Origin: Atopsyche davidsoni | Lineage: Eukaryota > Arthropoda > Insecta > Trichoptera > Hydrobiosidae | Assembly: GCA_022113835.1 (NCBI GenBank) | Contig: JAILWY010000010.1 | Span: 11,600,501-11,664,500 of the forward strand | Length of the DNA: 64,000 nucleotides | Direction of reading: 5' to 3' | In this document: in pieces, positions 12,441 to 26,900 of the stretch | Layout: each line of letters opens with the position of its first letter | How positions within the stretch are numbered: position 1 is the first letter of the stretch | The notes under the pieces: model-generated | Database searches by the model: none | The model's input: only the letters and a program-made list of their open reading frames with translations | Told to the model about the DNA's origin: nothing | Position numbers and translations under genes: made by a program

Positions 12441-14309
12441 CTTGGAGTCTCCCGAGGTACGGCTCGCCGGCCAGCCCGCGAGCCAGCGGCCCGTGACGCC
12501 GTTCCTCCAGCCAGCCGGAACGGATCCCTCACGACCATCACACGGACAGGCTTTCATATAACACAACGCTATACTTAACCCGCAACTATATAATATAACC
12601 TGTTACTCACCTAGTGAAGCCGTCCAAAAATTAATACACCCATTAAAATATCGCAACGTATAAAAGTACTCGTTTGTTAAATATCACCAAAGGATTAATC
12701 CTTTAAATGCAAATTTTACAATTGGCATCCCAACAAATAATTAGAACCTCTCATCTACGCATGTAAATGTTAAAAAGCACTAACAGCTTGAAATGAGTTA
12801 ATTTGTACAACAAAGCTCAGTGAGCGTTGGTTAAATTTAACAAGTCTCTAATGCTGTTTGGTATTTTAGTGTAAAGTTACCGCCAGTAGACTCGAAATAT
12901 ATAACTGGAAGGAAAAAAGTATTTCACCGCCAATTGAAAACCGCAATCGAATTATATATCATGTTTATTTATTCTATGAAATGTGTTAAAATTTGACCAA
13001 ATAATAATTTTAAAGACTTTCTAAAAATCAGTATGGCGCATTTATGAAATAAAATTATTTTAATGATTAAATATAAGAAAACTTGTCTTTAGCACTTTGG
13101 GTGTTTGAATCATCGTGTCCAGCGCGAGGTTGGGAGCCTCTGTTGTTTGTTATGGAAAAGTAAGCATTCTTATACCCATCATAATTTGAGCAGGAGATTT
13201 CCAGTCCGGCACTCAGGTAAGTGGATCACAGTTCTAATGTACACACGTCAACTTTATAAGCTATTGTGTACTAATTAGGGTAGGGAGAAACCACGAATTA
13301 GACGCTTTTAAGAGAATTATCAAATTAAATGTGATTATTTTTAATATTTCCTTCACAGTCATACAATGATATGGTACAGAAAATATACAACGTTTTTTTT
13401 TCAAAGTAGATGATATCATTATTAATTGAGTGAATACTATTAACAACAAAACATTTAACTATATGAAAATTCTCAATGTCACATATGCATTCTTGAAAAT
13501 ATTTTTGGGTAGAGGTCGCCAAAAATATATACGCTATAACATATAAGTTCATATCCTAACAAAGGGATCTTACATTTCTCGAGATATTTTAATACCTTAG
13601 ATAAATTGTCGTGCTCATAAAGGAAATCCAACAATACAAAAATCTCCGATACAAATGGTAGGCGTGTCATTGACACGAGTGCAGTGTGTGCAGTCAGCCT
13701 GGGTCACATCATGGAGGGTCGTGAAAAACGGTGGTTAGTTTAAGAGATATTCTGAAAAACTGAATCTAAACTAGATCAAAATGCGCAATGACTCGTAGGT
13801 GAGATGGAAGCAAATATCTTTTTCATCAAGTGCCTCTCCTCAGAGGAGGTTGGTGATAATCTCACTGAACATATTTTAATGTCGGCTCGTGGTATTCCTA
13901 TATCAATAAATACAAACATATTTAATTATAACTACGTATGAAGATGTAAAAATAAACCACACCTCTTAGAGTGCGAAATATCGAAGCTCAAAAGTTCCAC
14001 ATGAGCTGTTCCCTTATTTGTAATTGTCCAATTGACCAGAAGACACCTTTTACCGTGATAGGAAGTTGAGGCTAGAGTGACATTGGACTTGGTCGCACAC
14101 TTAATTGACCCCGTTTGTTTTCTCAGAATCTCGCAGGATGCAGCAATTAAAACAGATTGAGCCGTTTGGTGTAAAAGTTAAAGTACTGGCTGGGGTGAGC
14201 GCGGGTGGAGCTCGCCGTGGGCGGGGCGCAGGGCTCTGCAACCAGTCAGACTTAAAGCAAGATAATAAAAGTTTTATATTTAAATACTTATATAAAGATT
14301 AATGTATTT

Positions 14310-14520
14310 AAATATATATATATATATATACATTTATATTTATATGAGTATTCAACATATACATACATATATAAGTGTTTATATGTGTATACTGTATATA
14401 TTTATATATATATATATATAAATGTATATGTGTATATTTATATTTATATATACACATATATTATAAATAAATATAATATATACATATATATTATAAATAT
14501 ATATAATATATACGGACATA
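14310..14520. repeat. TA/TATATG-type simple sequence block
   Basis: Nested TA, TATATACACA and ATATTATAAATA repeats. The Tyr-Ile open frame here is this block translated. Confidence 0.85.
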
Positions 14521-17500
14521 CAAATACACACACATATGCATACATTATCAACAAAGATTATCCAAATTCCCCCAACAAATCATATGTTGTCGATCTCTGA
14601 ACAGAGAGCACGAAAGAGCAAAAGAGAAGTCTCATCTCTCGCTTTCACTAATCCCTACTTTTATAAGAAAAAAAGAGACGACATAGCATTGACTTGACAC
14701 AAATTTATCCAAAGCCAACTCGCAGTCTGTCCTTTTTACTCCAACAGAATGCATGGCATGTGAGAGAGATGCCGCACTCCAGCCAGCTCGCGAGTACCTC
14801 CTTGACATGCCGTATGGATGTGCCCACAATATCCCCGAATTTTCTGCAATGTTTTCGCTAAGCAGCTTTTTTCATTGATTATGCATTGAAATTATTTGTT
14901 TATGTTGTTCTATAGATATGAGTTAATAATTATAATTACATTAGCTTTCTTTTTTTAAATATTTTTATTAGGAATACTACATTTTAATAATAAGCTTATA
15001 AAATAAGTCCAATTTCATTAAAAAAATATATTTAGTCTGTTTTTTTATTGCTAAAATGATTAAATTTGGATTATTGCTGTATTAATAGATTTTAAAAACA
15101 AAATATTTAATATATCAGCTCAAATAAATGCCATTATAATAATATATCAATTGTATTTATCACTATACAGCAAGAGTGTTAGCTTAATATTTACATATTT
15201 TACTTATCATTACTGATACTAAATTATTATTTTGTTTTCTGATTTAAATTTAATGGTATAAATTACTCGGAAAATTTATTTAATCCAAAACCAGATACAA
15301 AGGCAGGCGAGACGATTTTCGTATTTACGTTAGGTACACATTGTATAATAAATGGAACGTGTTATTTTATATCAATATAGTTATTTTAATGTAATGCTAG
15401 TGTTATATTATTCAGATGTCCTGTTAAGGTTTTCTCGCACGAGCCACCCCTGCCGAGCGCGCTGTAATGGCGCGCATCAGAGGCCATTGTATTGAAATAA
15501 GGTCCGGTATATTTATGTGCATTGTCAATTAAGAATATTCTTCATTGATTTCAGAAAACCAGCTGCCTTTTCGAGAAAAAAAGATATGCAAAAATATTCG
15601 AATCTTAATGTGAAGAAAAATACTTTGAATGTTTGAATTACTCCATAATAGCAAGATGATAAAAATCCGCCCACACTAGGAAAAAATCACTGCATGCCTC
15701 GAAATATCTGCTCGCAAATGTAATCTTTTGATTTAATGCATATTATTAATGCTACTGGCTCAATGTGTCGAAGAAGAATAATGTGAATACTTTTTACTTT
15801 TATAATACGGCAGCTATATTATTTACGTGAAGTAAAAAAAATGTATATATTTTTTAAAGTTAAAATTTTGAAAGCTATTACTGAACTATGAAACCAATAC
15901 ATATGTTTTTTTTTTAACCATTTGAGAGTATAAAAAAGGGAATGATTGGCTTGAGTTTTTCGTGAGCTGCATGATGACACTTTCCGCTGCTTACCACGAG
16001 TTGTGGCTCCGAAGATGATGGTGGCAATAATAAATGGCCTAAGTACTTAATAATTGACATTTAGATTTTGTTTGCTAAGATTGCTTTGACCGCGAAACAC
16101 AATATTGGATTTACAATCGCAAGTGCACTCGGTGTAGGAGACTTCCTCGGAGTGCCTGCTATCGTGACCGGTCAGCGCGAGAGAGGTCTGACAGAGCTTT
16201 TAATGTCATGCTCAAATTCCCATGGTCTTCGTTAAAAAAAACATTGCTGGGCCGAGGAAAACAATTAAATTTCAACAAATAACCGCGTCATAACTTCCCG
16301 TTGTTGTTTTAGGAGAATATAATTAATTAACATAAGACTGAAACCGGTTAGCCGGCGCCGTAGCGGAACAGAGCTGACCCTGTTACATCAGATCCGGAAC
16401 AATTATGAATTCCTGTAATTTTCTAATTTAAACTACAAAATTTCACATAAATTCACACAACTAATTGGATTATTATTCAGTAACTGCTGATGCGAGGAAT
16501 GCGCGACCATTCGATATGAAAACAATCAAATTATTAAACCCGTGACCTATTTCATGCCACCCATAATCATTTTTTTTATAAAATGATATAAAACTGCACC
16601 TTTTACGTCATACATGTATGAATAGGCTTAAATATAAAAAGAGTTTTTTTTACAAACATCGTGTTGAATGAAATATTTCGTAACCAAATTAAGTTCAATT
16701 AATTTTATATTTTATTTAGTAGCATACAAAATACAAAAAAAAAACAATTGAATTGTTAAGGTTTATGTAATGCTGATTGACGTAGTAAGCGGGGAAATAA
16801 ATAATCAACCTTTATAAATTTTGTATTCATTTTACTACATTTCTATTTTTTAAATGTTTCAAACATTTTATGACAATATATGGTACCACCACAATAATGA
16901 CAAATTAACAAAAAAATCATTACTAAAATTTACTACAAGGACCTCGAATCTGACGCTATATTTTTATTAGTAGTTCTGCTATAAATTCCTGTTGCTTTTA
17001 TTGGTTTGTTTTTCTGTAAGTCATAAAATATGTTGTGCATTCTGCAATAAAATTAGGAGCAGTAACCTTCTCTTAATTTTACTTAGAAAAAATACTAATC
17101 TTACTATAATTCACACAAGGAAATCTATTTGCAAAATTATGATCATCCTTGAAAGTCTGCTCATGTAACTTTTTTCATTTTGAATCTCAACAATGCAAAG
17201 ATTAAACAATTATTGCTTAAAAAATATTATCTTAATCATAAATCTAAATCGTGTCAGTACCTTTTTTATTTTTGTGACTTGTAAATAAAACGCAAAGCAG
17301 TTTTTTTGTTGTTGTATATTTCTAATAGTCTGATGTCCGTAGATTTAGAAACTAATATTGAGAGATAGATAGTGGACAAATGTAGAATTCTATCACCAAG
17401 GAAATAAGAGATATTAGGGTATTCAAAGTGATTTAATTCTTAAGATGTACGTCCAAAGCAATCAGTTAACTTTTAAAACTATTTTTTTGGTTGGTTAAGA

Positions 17501-18441
17501 TGATTAATCACTGAATTAGTCCGTACTACTAGGCGATGTCACAGCCAAACCAGAGAGATTTGTTGAAGGTCAAACAATCAAGTGCGCTCTATCAAAGTTT
17601 GTTTCTACACAACTTAAAAATTTATTTCAGGGAGTAATTAAAAAAATTCATGATTAATACAGGTTTTTTTTTTAATTTTAATGATATTTAAATTTTGTTG
17701 CTAGTGATGGCATTTTATTTCTGTTATGACTATAAATGTCAAGAAGTTGTTAAAATTTCCAACTATTAACTCTTTGGGACCTCATTAGACGTGAAGAAAG
17801 ATGAGTTTAAATTACCAGCAACGGGGTCTATAACCGCGCACTCAGGATTCTCGCGCACGTTTTATACTCTATATTTAGTTAGGAAATACATAATACATAT
17901 AAACATATACCAATTACCAATTAGTAATTGGTAAAAAAGCGAGAGATATATTTTTATTGAGAATTTTCAAATATTTATTTTTTAATTACTTTTCTTGGTT
18001 TTTCTTTAAATTAAATTCATTAAATATTTTTAAAGTCAATTTTTATTACTTCAGTTTTTATAATCGCTGTTGGTGATGAATCGTATTATAATAAATATTA
18101 CTTTAATTGTACAACATTATGCAGCTTGTTGTAGGAATATATTTTGCCGGTCGGGTAAATATTCCACTCAGTTTTCTTTTATTCGATTCGCAGTTACAAA
18201 TGTCTTTAGTAAAAAGTATTTCAAGAAAATGCTCCGCAAACCGTCTATTATAGACGTCTTTCAAAAAGGCTTTGTTCGTTTTTCTTTCATGCTTGATACT
18301 ATTACAATATCAACGTCAAACGAGAGAAAAATATTAACTTCGTTGATCATAATGTGAAGTCAATTTACTGTAAATTTAAGATGGTTTAAAAGGATACAGA
18401 AATTATTATCATATCACTGTTGTAATTCAATATTTTTATTG

Positions 18442-18442
<1 letters not shown>

Positions 18443-18485
<43 letters not shown>

Positions 18486-18500
18486 GTGTGTGTGTGTGTG
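18443..18500. repeat. (TA)n followed by (TG)n microsatellite
   Basis: About 20 TA units run directly into about eight TG units, a compound microsatellite. Confidence 0.9.
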
Positions 18501-18998
18501 TCACATTGATATTAATTATCTGAGACCCGATATACAAACGATTTAAATCATCTTTTCATGTTTTAAAGCGTTTTATCAGATCTAAACGCCAGAGCTTTGT
18601 AAGAAAAGGATCATATAATATTGCTATTGGGCAGCAGCAATACGCAGACTTTTCCTTCCAATATAAAACTACGGTTTAGAAGGACTCGGGGGACCACTAC
18701 ACTATTTTCTTTTGTATGCTCAGTGAAATGGTCGCCAACTTCTCTGACGAGAGGCACACGTGAAAATAAGTTTTGTAAAGTAATAAAATGACATATTTTA
18801 TCAATTCATATTCATTCGTCAATGATTATGCGCAAACTCCGAAGTGTCTATATACAATATCATAATATTTAATATCGGGAAGATACTAAAGATCGGGAAA
18901 CGAGATAGCGGGATATTTGACACACGCGACAGTGGGATTGCGCAATCGAGTGGCTAACAATGCTCAATATCGAATTATCCGAGCGCTAAGCACGCATA

Positions 18999-19226
18999 AT
19001 GGAGACTAATGATACGAGCCGCGGCGGCGGTGCGCTGGCACGGCGCAGCGCGGGGAGGGCTCCCCGGAGCTCGACGCCCCGCCGCCCCGCCGCCCCGCCG
19101 CCCCGTCGCCCCGTCGCCCCGACGCCCCGACGCCCCGGCGCCCCGACGCCAGTCGCCAGGCAGCCGCGCCGCAGGCACGAGCGCAGCCCCAGGCAGGCCG
19201 CCTCCCGCCTCCCGCAGCCACCGAGC
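18999..19226 (+). other. Candidate GC-rich 5' exon of apterous
   Basis: A CpG-rich segment ends at a strong donor, CACCGAGC|GTAAGT (GT at 19227). Two overlapping ATG frames run through it: ATG 18999 reaches the donor in phase 0 and ATG 19009 reaches it in phase 2. Only the second can join the LIM1 exon in frame, through the acceptor ending at 20701. Most of the segment is an 8-bp repeat (19073-19150), whose unit length is not a multiple of three, which argues against a conserved coding role. A non-coding first exon or promoter is more likely. Confidence 0.3.
19073..19150. repeat. 8-bp GC-rich minisatellite, unit GNCGCCCC
   Basis: Nearly ten tandem copies varying at the second base (GACGCCCC, GCCGCCCC, GTCGCCCC, GGCGCCCC). 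The repeat rotates the reading frame, producing the Arg-Pro-Ala-rich open frames on both strands. Confidence 0.9.
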
Positions 19227-20701
19227 GTAAGTCCCTGGACCTCGCAGTGACATGTTTCACGAAAATCAGTGGAGTGTCTCGATGTGCTTTTATTTATTAT
19301 TCGTTTCGTAAAAAAATGTGCTGCATATTTTATTCATAATTTATATTATTATCACGTTTCATGCAAATGTTTTGAGTTATTACGCGTTGGATTTTGGTAT
19401 TTCATCGTGTGTCTCTACTTTTTTTTTATGACGTGATTGTAATAAATTTAATTTCAATTCAAATGCTGTCTTATCCGACGTCTATTTTTTTTAACACAAT
19501 GATTAAATTTTATTTATATTTTTAAATTTAAACAAATATAGTAATGTTTATTTTAAATATGCAGTTTTTCTTTAAAAAACTGTATCTATATCTGTGAATT
19601 AAAAAAGTAAAATTATTCTTATGTAAAAATAATTCCCTCAAATCATTAACTAAAAACGCAAAATATGTATATTAAACAACATTAGATTTCCATGAATTGA
19701 ATAAATATTTTACTATGCTGTAATTATATAATAAATACTAATAATAAGTGTAAATTTCATTGAACACGGTTGATATTTAAATAAAATTTAATTACAATAA
19801 AATCATTTTTTTTCATAAAATATTTATAAAAATCTAAAGCTAATTAGAAAAATTATTGTGTTTAAAAATATATTATATAAATAATTGTCAGAAAAACACC
19901 CATAAATATTTTAGTAATATTAATAAATATGCCGACGGATTCGTCTCCAAGTTTACATAAATTTAAAAATATATATATTTATATCTTATATATTGTTCTG
20001 TGTTTATTAATAAAGTTATAAAATAGACTCCTCCACATAATTGAATAATCAAATACTATCACTAGTATTATATTTCAGTAAAATAGTTGCTGGTCCGAGT
20101 AACTTTAATATAAATGTGAAATTAAACATGCTTTTCAAACGGCATATGCATTGGTTTAATTATGTGAACATTTTTTTATTGTTTTTTGCAGGACCTATTT
20201 GTAAACTTTGATATCCATTAATAAGGGTTTCTATTTCAATAGTAACACCAGAAATTAAAATACATTTGATAAAAAAATTATACATATGATTTATCTGATA
20301 AAAACATATTATTTTTCATGGAGACCGCAGACGAGAGCATGGTTAAATCCGTGAAATATAAAAAATCATTCCCGCGAATTCTGTATTCAAGTAAACTAAC
20401 TTGAATAGTTTCGATGGTGTAAAAATTATTGAATTATTAAATATCTTTTCATTTAAATTGATATTTTAAATAATACGTTCAATCAATCTATATCAGGACA
20501 ATGCGGTTATGTGGTTGTAGAAATAAATAAATAATGTTTATTTATTCATGTACATTTATAAAAATCTGTAGGAAAACTGTTTGACGTATAATTTTTATTA
20601 GTTAAAAATCAAATTGAACCGTGAGAATAGCGTAGATACGGTTGCAGGTGGGTGTGAGCCGCGAAAGGTGACGCAGAGACGGTTGCAGGTAGCCACCACA
20701 G
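19227..20701. other. AT-rich region just upstream of the LIM1 exon
   Basis: No exon seen. The last 70 bases contain a duplicated ACGGTTGCAGGT (20636-20647 and 20679-20690), which creates several tandem candidate acceptors before the LIM1 exon (AG ending at 20647, 20688, 20701 and 20709). The first of these leads into an in-frame TGA; the others keep the frame open. Confidence 0.5.
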
Positions 20702-20717
20702 CCGTGCAGCGAGCGAC

Positions 20718-20929
20718 ATGCTGAAGGAGCGCGAGCCGGTGTCGCCGGGAGCCCCGGAAGGCTGCGCGGGCTGCGGCGCCCCCATCCAGGACCGCTTCTA
20801 CCTGCTGGCCGCGGACCGCCAGTGGCACGCGCCCTGCCTGCGCTGCTGCGAGTGCCGCCTGCCGCTGGACTCCGAGCTCACCTGCTTCTCGCGAGACCGC
20901 AACATCTACTGCAAGGAGGACTACTACAG
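20718..20929 (+). CDS. ap: apterous exon encoding LIM domain 1
   Basis: It encodes residues 1-70 and two bases of R71. All eight zinc ligands of LIM1 are present. The donor is CTACAG|GTACGT. The frame is open upstream of ATG 20718 through 20691, so the exon probably begins at an acceptor (20709|20710, 20701|20702 or 20688|20689) and this ATG may be internal. Confidence 0.92.
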
Positions 20930-23900
20930 GTACGTCCACCAGCCGCAGCTCTCCGCACCACCAAGTGCATGCTTGAAAAAGTCGCCCTCGCGAATAGCGA
21001 ATACTATAAGCCGCTAAAGTTCAATGAAAAACATAAAATGTTCAATGCATGAGAAGATTATATTCAAAACGGTAACAACGGCTATCTCCATACATTTATC
21101 AATATTCAAACAAGGTGTAGAGTATATTTTTTGAAATTTCCAAAAACGTAAAATAAAAGTACACGACTTGGGAAAATCTGAGTATACTAGACGATGAAAA
21201 CTAAATTTATATTATTGCAATGAATGAATATGTACGCAAGTAGAAGAAGTTATTCAGTCAGAAATTTTTCACAAGATAATTCAGAACATTGCATTAACAA
21301 ATTAAAAAAATCTCAAATAGCATACTTTATCAGGATACATCCAACAAGATTTTATGTAAAAAATATATATAATATAATATAAAACTGTTAATACTTCTGA
21401 GGAGATTTATTTTCATGGTACGGATATTCTATAATGTCAAATCACTAAATGAATTCCACGTAGTATTTTCACAAATTTAAAGAATACCACAGTTTTGATG
21501 AATCCTATTTTTTCAAATAACTTATCAAATATTTTTTTTAAATTTATAGTTAATATAATTTACTTGAATATATTTAATTTAATTCAATTGTTGTTATAAT
21601 TTAGTAATTTTATAAATGATTAATCACAGTTTAATGGGTTTTTCGTTAAAACCCTCTACACTTAAATATTGATAAGAATAAATCTAAAGATTGCCAACCA
21701 TTAGTAATTTTATGTTGAATTGCTATTTACCTGACAATTACATGCGCTTATCACCAACAAACACTTTCTTGTCTATCGAGTCAATTCTAAATATGTGAAG
21801 GAATATAATTTAAAATTTATATATTCGTTAACGTAACAGTAATCGGCTAAAAATTATCATAGATTTATTTTTTTAAGAATATTCTAGGACCGGCTAAATC
21901 GGCTAAAAATAATAATCTTTAATGAGGGATAATTGATCATCAAAAATATAATTTTTGTTAATGCACTGACGATTAATATATTTTATGAACTAAGCTGCTT
22001 GATAATTTTATTTTACTAAAATGTTAAAACTGTGGTGATGATTTATTGTTCCACAGTATTTTTATAATTTTCATTTCTTTTATCCACAAATGTGATGCGA
22101 ACCCAGTACTCATGTTTTGCGATGTATCATTTGTATCAATAAGATGGCAATCCGCAAAGCTAGCATGGACGATGTCTTCTGTTAAGGCGCACAGCGAATT
22201 AATTGTACTCGTACGCATATATAGACACTTAATAAATATTCAGATTTTATACTCTGCAAGGTAGATTTTTAGCTTTTATTGCAAAAAAAAATGAACATAT
22301 AAGTTATTTCCATAAATTAAAGTCATGAACTGATTCTTGTCAAATGCCAACGAACTTAAGTCAATTCATTTTTATTTAACATGCATACATTCATTATTAA
22401 ATATGGTGGTTTTTTTACTGTTTTTCTATAAAAAAATATTGATCTAGTTAGTTTTAATGAGCCCATAATTATAAGTATATTGTGCGAGATTCAAATTGAC
22501 TTTAAAATATTTGAAGATAGATAGTTAAACACGCATACGATGACTTAATATATAATATATAGTATAATTGATTCTATGGATATATCTACAAAAGTATACA
22601 ACAAAGGAAATAAAAAACTCAGTATATAGATATTACTATAATAAAAAAAAAACACAATAGTGCCAGCCCATAAAAAACTTGTTACCAAGCAATCTCAATT
22701 CTACTCAAAAAAATATGTCTTCTAGCAAGCTTTTTTTCAATAATTTTCCTTAGAAGCGTGTCAAATTACGTGACCCGATAATCTGAAAATCCTGGAAATC
22801 TAACGCTTTGTACGTGTTTATATTGTTTCTTCAACAATGAACCAGTAATTTGAAAAATTTCTCATAAAAAAGCTTTTCATTTTTTTCCAAAAAAAAATAT
22901 CTAAAAGGTAAAGTTATGTAAAAAATTTCTTTGATTATTTTCTTTTGAACAAATTAAAATAAAAGCTTTGATTTCTTTTGTGCAAATATTCCGCAAGATT
23001 TTTTTTTTATAAAATTTTGATTGGGTCACAACTCATAAATATTATATAAAATTTCTACATCTCTAAATCATCGCCAGTTATCGATTATTACTGCTTCCTC
23101 TTTTTTTATTTGTATTGCAGGTTGCTTCTTAATCCATCTTGCTTTTATGTCTTATTGAAAGTTAAAATCGATCACCCTTTATCGGGGTGGTCAAAAAAAT
23201 GTGTATAGATATGCAATAGTGTACCCAAAGCCAAATGCCAAATGCGACGGTTTCCATTTTGCCTCTCTTATTATGTCAACCAGAATTAGCAAATCAGGGG
23301 TTAGCATGCATATTTATAAATATTAATTTATTTATATTGACTAATTTGAACAGATACAAACCATAATTAACTTTTTTTTTCTTTTTAATGTCATGAAGTC
23401 AACATCATTTTTCAGGGAGAAAATATAACGAATATAAGATAGATACAATGTTTTGTCCATTCCATTTTAATATTCATGTCCAATGCTTTCTAAGCCGATT
23501 CCAAAAACCCTCTTCTAAGTAAAATTTTCAATATTCTAATCTGTGTAGCTTCAACCGTCGCCGACGATCTGTTAATTAAAGCAGCTGATTTGAACTCTCG
23601 GAGCTGCACAAAGAGCAGTGATGGGGCCGGGCCGGTGTGAGAACTCGGCAGGTGCGCCCGGAGCGCCCGGCAAGCGTTTTAAAATCCACGCGGTCGGCAA
23701 ACATTACCGAAACATTGCTTCGTAAACATCAAAACATCCAAGAAACGTTTCAAAGTCAAGTCAGGGCTGTGCACACATCACTCAAATCATACCGTGTCAA
23801 TATGTACAATATAACTTACTTTGTTGAACGTAAATATACCGCTGGCGTTTACTTCACGGAGCCCAATGAATTTTATTTTAGTATTTTATAAGACATTTAG

Positions 23901-26900
23901 GAAAATATTATGTCTTGTAAAAGCTTTGATATTAAAAAACCTGGGTATAATTTGATAGTATCTAAACTCTTCTTCTTGATATATTTCTAATATACAAAAA
24001 TCTTCTTACTTCGTTTGTTTTATTGGTAGACATGTGTACTAAATCTATGTGTATTTTCGCGTTTCTATATATATTTTACACATTTAAAAAAACGTAATTT
24101 ACTAATTGATATATTACACACCAACAAGCATTTACTTAAAATAAAAAAGTGTTTTTATATATTATTTTCTAATATATATAAAAAGTATGTTTAATGTTAA
24201 AAACCATGAAAAAATATTTTATAGTTTCCTTAAATATTGATATTATGTGTACGCTGATTTGATTCATAATTTTTTTTTTAAATAAAACAAGACGAGTGAG
24301 ATGAGTGGTTATTTTTGTTCTGAGAAATAATATTAATTTGTAATGCTATCACTTGTTTTTAAATATAAAACAAGTTTTTTTACACTCATTGAGTTAGTTT
24401 GGCCATGTTAATAGAAAAAATACTAATATAGCCTACTACAAAATCTAATCTAATTTCGGATTTTCAATGATTACATAAAAATTTTAAACCACCAGCATGG
24501 CAAATAGCACAATGACAAAACAATATCGGCGTCGTTTTTATATTTAAAGTTAATGCTTATGTTAAATCTATTTCGGGAAAATAAAAATACATTTTCAGCC
24601 TAAAAATCAACATGGGTAGAGTACAGACTTTTGTTCTCCGCGCTGAAGCCATACTGACAACTTTCCTTTGAAAATACGTTTTGCAGCATATTGCGCGAAA
24701 TTTCTGCTATTTATAAATGTGTTACGCAATTTAATTATTATACTTTTGCTTATTCGGAATTTATTTTGGGCTCGAGAAAAAATCAACCTATGCCTGGATG
24801 TAATCTAAAAACTTTTCAGTATAATGGTTTATAAATAAATTGAAATTTCATTTACACAAATAAAAATTTTCACAGCCCTGCTACTACTCGATGAGATGTA
24901 TTGTAATACTAATAAATTTAAAAAAAGTACTAAAAGGATTCATTCAATTTGTCACTTGTAAATTCTATGTGTGGACTGACAGATGAACGCAAGTTTTTAA
25001 CAAAACTCTCGGCTGACAAAAGAGTCCAGCGTCATAAAATCTGTGTTTAAGATGTCACATTTGTACGAGAATAGTTATAATTCTTTTTATTGACTACACC
25101 ACACAATATACAGACCGAGAGTTATTGTGTTACATCCAAATTGGTAGATGTGAAATATCATCAAGCCCCAAAATAATGCTAACTGGTGTTTTTTTTTTCA
25201 TGTAAAGGGTTCACAATAAACTTTTTACTAGCCAAATGCACGCGTATATTTTAAATATATATTTTTTTTATTTGAAGAATCAAAATACTTACAAGCGCAT
25301 AACAAAGCGCGGTCTGGTTGTTTTAAATAAATATTTGTTGCGAGCAACTTGTTTGAATATTTTTATTAGTTATGTGCTATCGTAATTTCTGTACCTAGAT
25401 TAAGATGCAATAATATTTAAAAATAAAAAGACACGAATCTAATCTCAGATAATATGGGAACGAGATATCTTAATCACTCCTCTCTATAAGAATAGAAGAC
25501 CACAGAAGAAAAGGCAGGTATGCAATTATAAGAAATTGCAATTTTGTCCTACCTGATTCCTCTCCGGAAGTTAAAAATGTGCACCATAAAATATTTCTAT
25601 GCGGAATTTTCTTACCTTCGGAGAATAAAAATAACTTACAACTATAGTAGAATAAAAAAGTTGAAATTTTTTTGTTCCATCTGGAATCGAACGCGTGAAT
25701 AAATCGTGGTTTAACCGAGTGGATTTCAACACCCGAGCTGTTTTGGTATTATCTGAGTAGCATTTTAGTTCTCACGGAGTTTATTATTAAAACATTAATA
25801 CAAATTGGGGAACTAATATCGAAATGTTCAATATCTTCTTGATGTACGTATGCCGGCATACTCGTGCTTCAGCAGCAGCTGCGTAGTACTTGTCCGACGT
25901 GACGTGACGTTACTTGCAGGATGTTCTGCGTCAAGCGGTGCGCGCGCTGCCAGGCGGGCATCGCAGCCTCAGAGCTGGTGATGCGCGCGCGAGACGCCGT
26001 GTACCACCTGTCGTGCTTCACGTGCGCGGCGTGCGGCGCTCGCCTGGCCAAGGGAGACACCTTCGGCATGCGCGACGGCCTCGTGTACTGCCGCCCGCAC
26101 TACGAACTCGTCTACAACGAGGGATACTGCGAGGAGGACATCGCTGCTATGTTCAGGTACCAATTTCAATCATTTTCGGAATATGCTCTCCAGGAACACT
26201 CTATATCACAGCTATTATATTAAATGTTAAAAAATTAACCTTTAAATAAATTGATATCGATCTCATTTTAAACAAAAGCAAACTAACACAAGTGCATAGC
26301 AAAAAGTTACGGCTTATTAAAAAATATTGTTTATCCTAGAACCGGCAGTTCCCCGAACCAATACTTCTCTGTGGGCCCCGTGCAGAAGGGTCGGCCCAGG
26401 AAGCGAAAGACTCAGATAGCCTCTCCCGATGCTCTTCAAGTGCAAGCCATGAGGATGTCCAGCTCCACCCTCGGTATGTACCCAGCAACATCGAGAGCTT
26501 CATTATACTTATCTTTATAACTGAAAATATACAGCCCTCTGCTAAATATTGAACTCCTTATAACTGCCAATACTTAGTATTATTAATGCAAACTACCCCA
26601 TGTATCTTTTTTCATACCATATTAACCCCTGTCGTTATTTCATATCGTGTGTGTTCATTTTAGGGGGTAGGGAACCCCCCAAAATGCTTATTTTTATTAG
26701 GCGCCTATTGCAGTATTTTTAAAGCGCGAATCGTGATGAAATATTCTATATGTTATATTTTTCTGTTTAAGATATCCTTATTATGTTTCTTTTCATTTTT
26801 CATTTATTTACATTTTAGCGCATTTATTATTTATTAAAAATATTCATTATAAACGTACTCAACTTGTTATGGACACAAATAATTATATTTAACAGCGAAA

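Larger units (their letters stand above)
12441..18998. other. AT-rich non-coding stretch upstream of apterous
   Basis: No supportable exon. It contains TA-rich microsatellites (14310-14520) and small GC-richer islands at about 12450-12550, 14190-14250, 15440-15490, 16130-16200 and 16340-16400. There is an AT-rich 9-bp-armed palindrome near 17908-17933 (ACCAATTAC...GTAATTGGT). It is either upstream regulatory DNA or a 5' intron of apterous. Confidence 0.4.

Noticed and set aside
18975..19260. Arg/Pro/Ala-rich open frames on both strands
   Set aside because: They come from an 8-bp GC-rich array, so every frame is open; at most a non-coding or short 5' exon is supported.
20598..20939. Minus-strand 113-residue frame over the LIM1 exon
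   Set aside because: Antisense shadow of a GC-rich coding exon with a confirmed LIM domain on the plus strand.
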